The notes: generated by a model not told the origin, from the sequence alone. DNA of 14,427 nt from CAYOXM01 sp964407925 (GCA_964407925.1 CAYOXM010000026.1:1-14427); one strand, 5' to 3'; shown: positions 7,312-13,381, counted from the stretch's first letter. A program made the numbers and translations.

Positions 7312-7695
7312 TCAGCGTCGCATCGCGGTCGAGATGAAGAAAAATTCGAGTACGGTCATCGCCGCCACCATGAGCGCCGCGGTCCACCAGTGGAGGAGCG
7401 AGCGGCTTTGGAGGATGAGCGCGCCGACGATGAGCGCGGCGAGGAGGACCGCCTGACGGAACGAGACGGCCACTTGGCGCGAAATGAAGTACTGCTTGCG
7501 CAGCACGAGGACGCGCAGCAGGAAGCCGACGATCGACAGCGCTCCCGTCGCGGCGAGGAACAGGCTGACGTAGAAGATCACGAAGACCGCCGCCGACGTT
7601 TCCGTCGGGTCGACGCCGAAGAGGATCAATGCGACCGCGGCGGCGGCGAGGGCGGTGCCGACCCCCATGATCGTCAGGTATTGGCGGAGCGTCAT
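7312..7695 (-). CDS. Small four-helix membrane protein of unknown function
   Basis: This 127-residue protein is mostly hydrophobic, with four likely membrane helices at about residues 8-27, 34-61, 80-98 and 102-124. A basic loop, RVLVLRKQYFISRQ, lies between helices two and three. I do not recognise a named family; small proteins of this kind are frequent as conserved hypotheticals in Patescibacteria (recollection, not checked). The frame is open upstream to 8049, but that extension is Arg-rich shadow sequence over the DUF721 gene. The ATG at 7693-7695 overlaps the upstream stop codon as ATGA, a classic translational-coupling arrangement, and is the proper start. The gene ends with TGA and is followed by a terminator. 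Confidence 0.8.
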   Translation of the reverse strand: MTLRQYLTIMGVGTALAAAAVALILFGVDPTETSAAVFVIFYVSLFLAATGALSIVGFLLRVLVLRKQYFISRQVAVSFRQAVLLAALIVGALILQSRSLLHWWTAALMVAAMTVLEFFFISTAMRR

Positions 7696-7976
7696 AGTTT
7701 CACCGCGGTCACGCGCACGGAACCGATGCGCGCGTTCATGGCGTCGATGATTTCGCGTTCGCGCAGGCGGAGGTCCTCGGCGTAGACCGATCGGTCGCAG
7801 GCGACTTTCACCACGCCGTCCTTGAACGAGACCGCGCGAACGTGCGCCGCGTCGTCGCCGAACGCCTCGGCGAGGGCCTTTGCGGCCTCCTCGACGATCA
7901 TCGCGGCATCGATGCTCTTGCTCGCGCCGGCGCGTTTCAGGTTTTTCGGCAGGAGCCTGCCCAAGGATTCCAGCAT
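7692..7976 (-). CDS. DUF721 / DciA-like protein
   Basis: The 94 residues end with VKVACDRSVYAEDLRLREREIIDAMNARIG followed by a short basic strand. This is the hallmark of the DUF721 (DciA) domain: a short strand, then a helix of the type W/Y-A-x-E/D-L-R-L-R. DciA proteins load or assist the replicative helicase DnaB in bacteria without DnaC or DnaI. Here the N-terminal region is short, so the helicase-loading role is an inference. The ATG at 7974-7976 starts 25 nt after the uvrD stop. A TATACT hexamer ends 6 nt before the ATG, which could give a leaderless transcript. The gene overlaps the following membrane protein gene by ATGA. Confidence 0.8.
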   Translation of the reverse strand: MLESLGRLLPKNLKRAGASKSIDAAMIVEEAAKALAEAFGDDAAHVRAVSFKDGVVKVACDRSVYAEDLRLREREIIDAMNARIGSVRVTAVKL

Positions 7977-7982
7977 GGGTGC

Positions 7983-7988
7983 AGTATA
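7983..7988 (-). promoter_or_regulatory. Possible -10 element for a leaderless DUF721 transcript
   Basis: TATACT on the minus strand is followed by six bases and then the ATG, so transcription would begin at the A of the start codon. No convincing -35 lies 16-18 bp upstream, so this is a weak call. The gene could simply be read through from uvrD. Confidence 0.3.
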
Positions 7989-8000
7989 GCGTACCGCGCG

Positions 8001-10760
8001 TCAGTTCGCGCGGAATTCGCAAATCTCGCGGAAATCGCAGTAGCGGCACTGCCGTCCCGGCGTCGGGGCGAAGTCGCCGGATTTTATCTTGCTGAAAGTT
8101 TCTTCCGCCTCGGATTCAATCTTGGCGATCTGCTTTTCCGTGCCGAGAAAGCTTACTTTGGTACCGTCCTTCGTATAGTAATAGGTCAGTTTGACGGGCT
8201 TGAGGCCGAACAGCCGTCCGACCGCGATCTGGTACAGGAGCAGCTGTCGCTTGTCGTCGAAATCCATGTCCTCCTCGGTTTTCGGCTTGCCGGTCTTGTA
8301 GTCGACGATCTCCACTCCCCCGTCAGCCTCATCAATGCGGTCGATGGCGCCCTTGATGGTGGCGTCGCCGATTTTCAGGCTGAATTCCTTTTCGAGGTAT
8401 TTCGGTTTCGGCGGCGAGACGACGCATTGATCGTAGAAAATCGCGAGCGCGTCGCGTCCCTCCGCACGGAAACGCTCCTTCTCTTCCTTGCTCTCGTACC
8501 AATCGTCACGCCAGACCTCCTCGTATTTTTCGAGCAGTTCGTCTTTCGAGACGGCTAGTCCGGCCTTCTTCGTCGCGGCATCGGGCAGCGCCGCGTCGAA
8601 CAGCGTTCCTTGCGCCGCCGCCTCGCGCTCGGCCAGCGTCTTGAGGAACCACTCCAGGGCCTCGTGGATGGTGTTGCCGTAACTCTGCGACGCCTTGCCG
8701 AGCGACGGGATGCGGATGACGTGCGCGAACTTGTACTGGAGCGGGCAGTTGTCGTAGGCGGCGAGCGCCGAAAAGCTGAAATGGGTCGGAATCGGCAACG
8801 TGACGGGTCCTGACGGCGCGGGGGCCTGGGCGGGTTCGGCAAGCCGTTCGGTGGAGGGGGCGAGCGTCGGGGACGCGTCAAAGCCGAGCTCGGCGAGGAA
8901 GCGCGACGGTTTCTTTTTCGTCTTGCCGCCGTAGTCCTCGGCGGACGTCAGGAACAGCCCGTCCTTGGCGCGGGTCATGGCGACGTAGAACAGCCGACGC
9001 TCTTCCTCGAGGTGGATGTCGCCGCCCTCGGGAAGAATTTCCTTGGTGAGCGCGTCGGGCAGCGGGATTTCCTCGGCGCGGCTGACGCTCGGGAAACGCT
9101 TGTCGACGAGGTCGACGATGAAGACGTACGGGAACTCGAGCCCCTTCGCGGCATGCACCGTCATGATGCGCACCATGTCGGGTCCGGTGTCCGGATCGAA
9201 GGCGAGCGAGCCTTCCTCCCCCGACTCGCGTTCCATCGCGTATTCCTCCATGAACCGCTTGAGCGTCGCGTCGTCATGGCTGTCCTCGAACCGCTTGAGC
9301 CGGTTCAGGAACTGGTGCAGGTAGCCGAACTGCTCGCGCGCGCGGGTGTCGTCGGCGGACTTCAGCAATTTGAGATAGCCGGAATCGGTGAGGAAGGCGA
9401 TGAGGAGGGACGTGACGCTCTTCGAGCGCGCGAGCTGCGTGTGCCGCGCGAGGTCGGCGGTCAGCCGGTCGAGCTGATGGCGTGCCTCGGCCGAGAGCCA
9501 CGGGAGCGCGTCGCGGCGCTGTATGACCTCGTAGAGCGACTGGCTCCCCTTGCGGGCCGCGTGGCTCAACTGGACGAGGTCTTCCCCCGGAATGGCATAG
9601 GGCGGCGACGAGAGGACGCGGTAGAGCGCGCGCGATTCGTGGTAGTCGTCCAAGAGGCCGAACCAGGCNNNNNNNNNNNNNNNNNNNNNNNNNNNNNNNN
9701 NNNNNNNNNNNNNNNNNNNNNNNNNNNNNNNNNNNNNNNNNNNNNNNNNNNNNNNNNNNNNNNNNNNNGAGCTGTCGAGTATCCCCTGCCGCGAGCGGTA
9801 GTTGGTCGTGAGCACGACCTCGCTCGCCGTCGGGAAGTCGGACTTGAACTGCATGATGTTCGCGATGCTCGCGCCGCGGAACTTGTAGATCGACTGGTCG
9901 TCGTCGCCGACAACGACGAGGTTGCCGACGTCGCCGACGAGCATCTTGATGAGCTCGTACTGCGCCCAGTTGGTGTCCTGGAACTCGTCGACGAGCACGA
10001 AACGGTAGCGCTTGCGGTACTCCGCGAGCACCTGCGGGCGCGTGCGGAACAGCCGGATGGCGTACATCTGGAGGTCGGCGATGTCGAGGCTGCCCTCTTC
10101 GAGGAGCAGGCGCTGGTAGACGTGGTAGGCTTCGGCGATTTCGCGCTGGCGGGTGGTTTCGGCGAATCCCTCGGCGTCGTCCTTGTCGAGCGCGAGTTCC
10201 CGCGCGTACTTCAGGTAGTCCTCGGGGGAGATGTCCTCGTCTTTCGCGCGCGAAAAATGCCGCAACATCGCGTGCAGGAATTTCGTCGGATTGCCGAGCG
10301 GCCGGTAGTAGTCGAGGGCGAACCTGTCGAGGTTGCGGCGCAGGAGGAGGTAGGCGTCGGTCGAGTCGAGCAGGCGAAAGTCGTTCGGCACGCCGATGTC
10401 GAGCGCACGTTCCTCGAGCACGCTCCGGCAGAAGGCGTGGAACGTGGAAATCGACAGGTCGACGTAACCCATCGGCAAAAGCTGGTCGACGCGTTCGACC
10501 ATCTCCCCCGCCGCCTTTTCGGTGAAGGTGAGCGCGAGGATTTCTTCGGGACGCGCGAGTCCGGTCGAGACGAGCCAGGCGATGCGCTTCGAGATGACGG
10601 TCGTCTTGCCGGTACCGGCGCCGGCAATGATGAGCAGCGGGCCGTTCACGTGCGTGACGGCTTTTTTCTGTTCCGCGTTCAACCCCTCGAGCAGCGGATG
10701 CTCGGGTTCGGGGGCGGTTTTCGCGGTCGCTGCGTCGGCGGTTTTCTTGTCGGCGGTCAT
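8001..10760 (-). CDS. UvrD/PcrA-type DNA helicase fused to a RecB-like [4Fe-4S] nuclease (interrupted by an assembly gap)
   Basis: An SF1A helicase with a C-terminal PD-(D/E)XK nuclease, likely acting in double-strand-break or replication-fork repair. N-terminal motifs are intact: Walker A AGAGTGKT (46-53), Ia LALTFTEKAAGEM, Walker B VDEFQDT (257-263), motif III VGDDDQSIYKFRGA (284-297) and NYRS (320-323). After the gap come motif V (MTVHAAKGLEFPYV) and motif VI (EERRLFYVAMTRAKDGL). The nuclease region has IHEALEWFL, GAIDRIDE, VDYKTGK (near 8280-8315) and QLLLYQ. Four cysteines, one in NCPLQYKF and CxxCx5C in CRYCDFREIC, match the iron-sulfur arrangement of AddB-type nucleases. The 100 N at 9669-9768 keep the frame, but about 115 residues are normally found in that interval, so the true protein is probably near 1000 residues. 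The 10758-10760 ATG gives a normal length before Walker A. The next gene follows 24 nt after the stop. Confidence 0.92.
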   Translation of the reverse strand: MTADKKTADAATAKTAPEPEHPLLEGLNAEQKKAVTHVNGPLLIIAGAGTGKTTVISKRIAWLVSTGLARPEEILALTFTEKAAGEMVERVDQLLPMGYVDLSISTFHAFCRSVLEERALDIGVPNDFRLLDSTDAYLLLRRNLDRFALDYYRPLGNPTKFLHAMLRHFSRAKDEDISPEDYLKYARELALDKDDAEGFAETTRQREIAEAYHVYQRLLLEEGSLDIADLQMYAIRLFRTRPQVLAEYRKRYRFVLVDEFQDTNWAQYELIKMLVGDVGNLVVVGDDDQSIYKFRGASIANIMQFKSDFPTASEVVLTTNYRSRQGILDSXXXXXXXXXXXXXXXXXXXXXXXXXXXXXXXXXXAWFGLLDDYHESRALYRVLSSPPYAIPGEDLVQLSHAARKGSQSLYEVIQRRDALPWLSAEARHQLDRLTADLARHTQLARSKSVTSLLIAFLTDSGYLKLLKSADDTRAREQFGYLHQFLNRLKRFEDSHDDATLKRFMEEYAMERESGEEGSLAFDPDTGPDMVRIMTVHAAKGLEFPYVFIVDLVDKRFPSVSRAEEIPLPDALTKEILPEGGDIHLEEERRLFYVAMTRAKDGLFLTSAEDYGGKTKKKPSRFLAELGFDASPTLAPSTERLAEPAQAPAPSGPVTLPIPTHFSFSALAAYDNCPLQYKFAHVIRIPSLGKASQSYGNTIHEALEWFLKTLAEREAAAQGTLFDAALPDAATKKAGLAVSKDELLEKYEEVWRDDWYESKEEKERFRAEGRDALAIFYDQCVVSPPKPKYLEKEFSLKIGDATIKGAIDRIDEADGGVEIVDYKTGKPKTEEDMDFDDKRQLLLYQIAVGRLFGLKPVKLTYYYTKDGTKVSFLGTEKQIAKIESEAEETFSKIKSGDFAPTPGRQCRYCDFREICEFRAN
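9669..9768. other. Assembly gap of exactly 100 N
   Basis: A run of exactly 100 N is the usual placeholder for a scaffold gap of unknown size. It falls inside the uvrD-like gene between the NYRS motif and the next helicase subdomain. The protein family suggests that roughly 300-350 bp are missing. Confidence 0.95.
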
Positions 10761-10761
10761 C

Positions 10762-10790
10762 TTGACGTTCTTCGAAAAATACCCTTACAT
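10762..10790 (+). promoter_or_regulatory. Possible promoter of the receiver-domain gene
   Basis: On the plus strand TTGACG (10762-10767) is followed after 17 bp by TTACAT (10785-10790), or after 18 bp by TACATA. The -35 is good and the -10 is weak. A start near 10797 would put the 10806-10819 palindrome into the leader. Confidence 0.35.
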
Positions 10791-10797
10791 AGCCTCA

Positions 10798-10826
10798 ATC
10801 CTAGTCCTTTCGCGAAAGGCAAGCAA
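10798..10826 (-). promoter_or_regulatory. Candidate promoter of the uvrD-like gene
   Basis: On the minus strand, -35 TTGCTT (10821-10826) and -10 TAGGAT (10798-10803) are separated by exactly 17 bp. A perfect 14-bp palindrome fills nearly the whole spacer, which is a typical place for a repressor site. Confidence 0.45.
10806..10819. promoter_or_regulatory. Perfect 14-bp palindrome in the divergent uvrD/receiver promoter region
   Basis: CCTTTCGCGAAAGG reads the same on both strands. It sits between the -10 and -35 of the candidate uvrD promoter and 9 nt before the GTG start of the receiver gene. Its right arm, AAAGG, could also be that gene's ribosome binding site, so as RNA the element could hide it. 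It could be an operator or an RNA hairpin. Confidence 0.5.
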
Positions 10827-10828
10827 CA

Positions 10829-11170
10829 GTGAGCAAGAAGAAGATACTGGTGGCCGACGACGACACGCAGATGCGAAAGCTCTACGAGGATTTCCTCCCC
10901 CTGTTCGTCGATTGCGAGGCCGTCATCAAGGCCGACGGCGCGGACGCGCTCGCCTACGTCGAGGCCGGCGGGCGGTTCGACGCCCTCGTCACCGACAGGC
11001 AGATGCCGAAACTGTTCGGCGACGCGCTCATCGCGACGCTCCGCGGGCGCGGCTTCGTCCAGCCGATGTACCTCGTGACCGGAGACGGCGGCGACCATTC
11101 GGCCTGCGGCGCGACGGCGGTGCTGCGCAAGCCGTTCGATTTCTCGGCGCTCAAGGCGCTGTTCTCCTGA
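10829..11170 (+). CDS. Stand-alone response-regulator receiver domain
   Basis: The 113 residues form one CheY-like receiver domain with no output domain. All conserved residues are present: the acidic pair within ADDD (D10/D11), the phosphoacceptor D56 in LVTDRQMP, T84 in YLVTGDGG, and K101 in the LRKPFDF motif before the last helix. It should therefore accept phosphate from a histidine kinase. No kinase lies in the window, so partner and output are unknown. The start is GTG at 10829-10831, chosen because MSKKKILVADDD is a standard receiver N-terminus; AAAGG about 9 nt upstream is a weak ribosome binding site. It is the only convincing plus-strand gene here, divergent from uvrD, and ends at a strong terminator. 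Confidence 0.9.
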   Translation: MSKKKILVADDDTQMRKLYEDFLPLFVDCEAVIKADGADALAYVEAGGRFDALVTDRQMPKLFGDALIATLRGRGFVQPMYLVTGDGGDHSACGATAVLRKPFDFSALKALFS

Positions 11171-11177
11171 AACGCAA

Positions 11178-11205
11178 GACCCCTCTTTCGAGGGGTCGTT
11201 TTTTT
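11178..11205 (+). terminator. Intrinsic terminator of the receiver-domain gene
   Basis: GACCCCTC and GAGGGGTC form a perfect 8-bp stem with a 4-nt loop, followed by G and seven T. It starts 7 nt after the stop codon. Confidence 0.85.
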
Positions 11206-11231
11206 CGCGGAAACCGGCAAAGTCTTCGGAG

Positions 11232-11259
11232 AAAAAAGCAGGCCCGTGTCCGGGTCTGC
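11232..11259 (-). terminator. Intrinsic terminator of the nuclease-like gene
   Basis: On the minus strand GCAGACCCG and CGGGCCTGC pair with one mismatch around the loop GACA, followed by six T. It starts 6 nt after the stop at 11266. Together with the plus-strand terminator at 11178-11205 it insulates two convergent genes. Confidence 0.75.
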
Positions 11260-11265
11260 GTGCCG

Positions 11266-11754
11266 TCAAGGCGACGGCGTGAGCGGGTGGAGCGGCAGGT
11301 GGCGTTTCGCCGCGTACTGCTTGATCGACGAGTTGCTGAGGAGGAGGATGACGACGCCTCGCTGCTCCTTGAGCATGGCGACGTTCTCTTGGGCGCGTTC
11401 CGAGAAGCGCGAGACGCGCTTGCCGTCCGGGCCGTCGAACTTCTTCTTCCCCTTGGCCTCGATGCCGTGGATCAGGACCGGGCGGCGTCCGCCGTTCCAG
11501 ACGTAACCGCGGCGGTTGAACACGAAGTCGGGCACGAACAGCCGCGACCGGCCGTCAGGCTTCAGCAGCCAAAACGGGACGTCGGGGGTGAACGCGATGC
11601 CGAGGAGAGACAGGAGTTCGGCGAGCTGCCGCTCCCCTTTCGTCGCGTACTGGTATCCGTCGAAAATGAGCTTTTTTGACTTGTTTCTCGAGCCGACGTC
11701 GACACTGACGAAATCGACGTCGTCCCAGCGCGCGTCATCGCGGAAATTCCTCAT
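11266..11754 (-). CDS. PD-(D/E)XK nuclease-like protein
   Basis: This 162-residue soluble protein has a layout typical of the restriction-endonuclease-like fold: a helix with E41 in KGERQLAELLSLLGI, a strand with P75-D76 in RLFVPDFVF, then E99-x-K101 in IHGIEAKGKK. A further helix and hydrophobic strand (VVILLLSN) follow. The spacing resembles small nucleases of the TnsA/Vsr-like or DUF559-like kind, but I cannot name the exact family and its substrate is unknown. The C-terminus is Pro/His-rich (KRHLPLHPLTPSP). The ATG at 11752-11754 is preceded by GAGAGG at 7 nt, a good ribosome binding site. It is a single-gene unit with terminators on both sides and no methyltransferase neighbour, so a restriction-modification role is not supported. 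Confidence 0.75.
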   Translation of the reverse strand: MRNFRDDARWDDVDFVSVDVGSRNKSKKLIFDGYQYATKGERQLAELLSLLGIAFTPDVPFWLLKPDGRSRLFVPDFVFNRRGYVWNGGRRPVLIHGIEAKGKKKFDGPDGKRVSRFSERAQENVAMLKEQRGVVILLLSNSSIKQYAAKRHLPLHPLTPSP

Positions 11755-11814
11755 CCGACAACCTCTCGGCGGTCAACTGCGTGGGCGGGTTGAAAAAAAA
11801 CGGATGCTGGGATG

Positions 11815-11843
11815 AGCCTGCCACGCGCGGCGGAAGCCGTCAA
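11815..11843 (-). promoter_or_regulatory. Weak candidate promoter of the nuclease-like gene
   Basis: On the minus strand, -35 TTGACG (11838-11843) is followed after 17 bp by CAGGCT (11815-11820), a poor -10 that keeps only the A at the second position and the final T. The position fits: downstream of the preceding terminator and about 54 nt before the start codon. Confidence 0.3.
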
Positions 11844-11862
11844 CGCGGTCCGCGGGATAATG

Positions 11863-11885
11863 AAAAACCCCGCGCGGTTGCGGGG
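11863..11885 (-). terminator. Intrinsic terminator of the carbonic-anhydrase-like gene
   Basis: On the minus strand CCCCGC and GCGGGG form a 6-bp stem with a 6-nt loop, followed by five T. It lies about 20 nt past the stop at 11907. Confidence 0.75.
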
Positions 11886-11906
11886 CATGAAGAGAGGCAG
11901 CGCCCC

Positions 11907-12722
11907 TCAGAGACGGTCGACGCCGACGAGGACGTTGCCGACGGTGCGGGCTATGCCGCCCTCGACCTTGAGCTTGGGAAACAGCTCTGCGAGCGCCTTC
12001 GCGGTCGCATCGATGTCCGCGGAGAGCGTCGCGCGTTGCGGCGTGATACCGCCGAACGCCGCATCGCCGCCGTACTTGCCGCAGTCGGTGTGCGAAAGGA
12101 GGATGACGCGCTTCAGTCCCTTGGTCGCGATGAGCTCCATCTGCGAGAGGAACAGGTCGTTCCTGACCGTTCCGGGGTGAAGCTCCTTCGCCGCTCCGGC
12201 GGTCGCGAGCACGCCGTAGGCGGGCGCGTTGAAGGTTTCGCCCATGAACCTGCCGATGCCGCTCGCGCCGTGGAGGCGCCAGTCCATGCAGGTCACGACG
12301 AGCGTCTGCTGCTCCTCGTACCGGCGCGGCCGGTTCACGGCGAACGCCTTGAACGTGACGCGTCCGCGCAGGTCGTCGCGGTCCTTCAGGTATCGGATGA
12401 GCTGACGCGGCTGGATGGTGAGCGAGGCGACGAGGATCTTCTCGGCGCGGTGGAGGCTCAGCGCGGTCTTGATGTCGGTGACGAGCAGGTCGAGGTGCGC
12501 CTGGTCCTTCGTCGCGTGCTTCAGGCTGGGAACGGAGAGCAGGTCGTACGAGGCCGTTTCCCGGTCGTATTGCAGGCGCAGGGCGTCGCTGATGGGGCCG
12601 TCGTGATGGATGAACGACGCCGACTCCGTCAGCACCGTGATTTCGCATCCTTGGGCGAGCTCCTTCTGCTTCGCATCGGCGTTGGTAACGTCGGCGGCCT
12701 TCTTCTGCGCTGTAACGTCCAT
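11907..12722 (-). CDS. Beta-carbonic-anhydrase-like protein with an extra N-terminal domain
   Basis: The 271 residues carry in the C-terminal half the zinc and catalytic signature of beta-carbonic anhydrases: C145-x-D147-x-R149 in VVTCMDWRL and H211-x-x-C214 in SHTDCGKYGG. Activity (CO2 hydration) is therefore possible but unproven, because the surrounding sequence is divergent. Residues 25-128 resemble a second copy of the same alpha/beta layout (for example TALSLHRAEKILVASLTIQP against ELIATKGLKRVILLSHTDCG) but lack the Cys and His ligands. This duplication is my inference. No signal peptide is seen. The frame is open upstream to 13319, but that part is shadow sequence. The ATG at 12720-12722 has a strong AAGGAG at 6 nt and is the clear start. 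It is a single-gene unit with its own promoter and terminator. Confidence 0.82.
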   Translation of the reverse strand: MDVTAQKKAADVTNADAKQKELAQGCEITVLTESASFIHHDGPISDALRLQYDRETASYDLLSVPSLKHATKDQAHLDLLVTDIKTALSLHRAEKILVASLTIQPRQLIRYLKDRDDLRGRVTFKAFAVNRPRRYEEQQTLVVTCMDWRLHGASGIGRFMGETFNAPAYGVLATAGAAKELHPGTVRNDLFLSQMELIATKGLKRVILLSHTDCGKYGGDAAFGGITPQRATLSADIDATAKALAELFPKLKVEGGIARTVGNVLVGVDRL

Positions 12723-12758
12723 GTGCGCTCCTTTTCTTCCGTGATGTCTAACGAACAA

Positions 12759-12773
12759 GCCGACCTTTTCGGC
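12759..12773 (-). other. Small leader hairpin of the carbonic-anhydrase-like gene
   Basis: GCCGA and TCGGC pair around a 5-nt loop in the predicted leader, just downstream of the expected transcription start and upstream of the ribosome binding site. It may stabilise the mRNA 5' end; no known riboswitch is recognisable. Confidence 0.3.
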
Positions 12774-12780
12774 GTCATCG

Positions 12781-12809
12781 AGAGTACGTAAGCCTCCCGG
12801 TTCTGTCAA
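12781..12809 (-). promoter_or_regulatory. Promoter of the carbonic-anhydrase-like gene
   Basis: On the minus strand there is a consensus -35 TTGACA (12804-12809), a 17-bp spacer and the -10 TACTCT (12781-12786). The predicted start near 12774 gives a leader of about 50 nt. It lies directly after the terminator of the previous gene. Confidence 0.6.
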
Positions 12810-12818
12810 TGCTCGGAC

Positions 12819-12851
12819 AAAAAAAGACCGGCCCCGGGGAAAGGGTCGGCC
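12819..12851 (-). terminator. Intrinsic terminator of the YunG-like gene
   Basis: On the minus strand GGCCGACCC and GGGCCGGTC form a 9-bp stem with one G-U pair and one mismatch, followed by seven T. It lies about 11 nt after the stop at 12863. Confidence 0.75.
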
Positions 12852-12862
12852 GAAAGGCGGCG

Positions 12863-13312
12863 TCAGGCCGTGCGCATGGCGGCGGCGACGCGCTCCTTGA
12901 GGAGCTCGTAGCGTTCGAGCGTGCGCGCCTCGATGGCGCGGGGCGAGTACAGGACGTACGCCCGATCGCGCGTTTCGCCGCGGGGAAACGCCGTCCCCGA
13001 GGGGAACTGCAGGCGGGTGAGGTCGTAGATCGCGTAATCCTCGCCGTTCGGCAGATGGTTGAAGTAGTGGGAGCCGTAGCCCGGCACCTCGATGCGGACG
13101 AGGTCGCCGCCGCACATGGTCTGGACGGCGAGCGCGGTCACCGCACACTGGCCGAAGGAGGGGTTCTGCGGGGTCCACCGGTCCTGGCACGACGGCGCCG
13201 CCGTCTCCTTGCACCATGCCGGCCTGAAGAGGTCGATGAGCACGCCGTACATCGTCTTGCCGCTCTTGCGGGCATGGTCGAAGTACAGCCTCGAGAATTC
13301 TTTGTCGTCCAA
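12863..13312 (-). CDS. YunG-like protein of unknown function
   Basis: The 149-residue protein contains the conserved features I associate with the Bacillus YunG family: W-x-PxNPSFGQCAVTALAVQ (about 45-64), GSHYFNHLPNG (80-90) and YDLTRLQFPSG (96-106). C56, H82 and D97 in this order and context would suit a cysteine-peptidase or transglutaminase-like active site; that is inference, and no activity is known to me. No signal peptide is present. I chose the TTG at 13310-13312 because a near-perfect AGGAGG lies 8 nt upstream, giving the N-terminus MDDKEFSRLYFDHARKSGK. The frame is open further to 13381, but that region holds the promoter. It is a single-gene unit with its own promoter and terminator. 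Confidence 0.8.
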   Translation of the reverse strand: MDDKEFSRLYFDHARKSGKTMYGVLIDLFRPAWCKETAAPSCQDRWTPQNPSFGQCAVTALAVQTMCGGDLVRIEVPGYGSHYFNHLPNGEDYAIYDLTRLQFPSGTAFPRGETRDRAYVLYSPRAIEARTLERYELLKERVAAAMRTA

Positions 13313-13352
13313 GGGACAATCCTCCTGTACCGCCGTCGTGGCGGGACGCTCC

Positions 13353-13381
13353 AGTAAAGCACGGTTGCGCGGGCCAGTCAA
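13353..13381 (-). promoter_or_regulatory. Promoter of the YunG-like gene
   Basis: On the minus strand, -35 TTGACT (13376-13381) and -10 TTTACT (13353-13358) are separated by exactly 17 bp. The -10 is preceded by TGC, an extended -10. The predicted start near 13346 gives a leader of about 34 nt with AGGAGG. Confidence 0.65.

Noticed and set aside
7696..8049. N-terminal extension of the small membrane protein to 245 residues
   Set aside because: The extra part is Arg-rich shadow sequence over the DUF721 gene; the ATGA overlap gives the better start.
9012..10832. Long plus-strand open frame opposite the uvrD-like gene
   Set aside because: Mirror frame running through the N gap; no recognisable domain, and the helicase is certain on the other strand.
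12723..13319. N-terminal extension of the carbonic-anhydrase-like frame to 470 residues
   Set aside because: It crosses a terminator, a consensus promoter and the YunG-like gene, and a strong AAGGAG marks the start at 12722.
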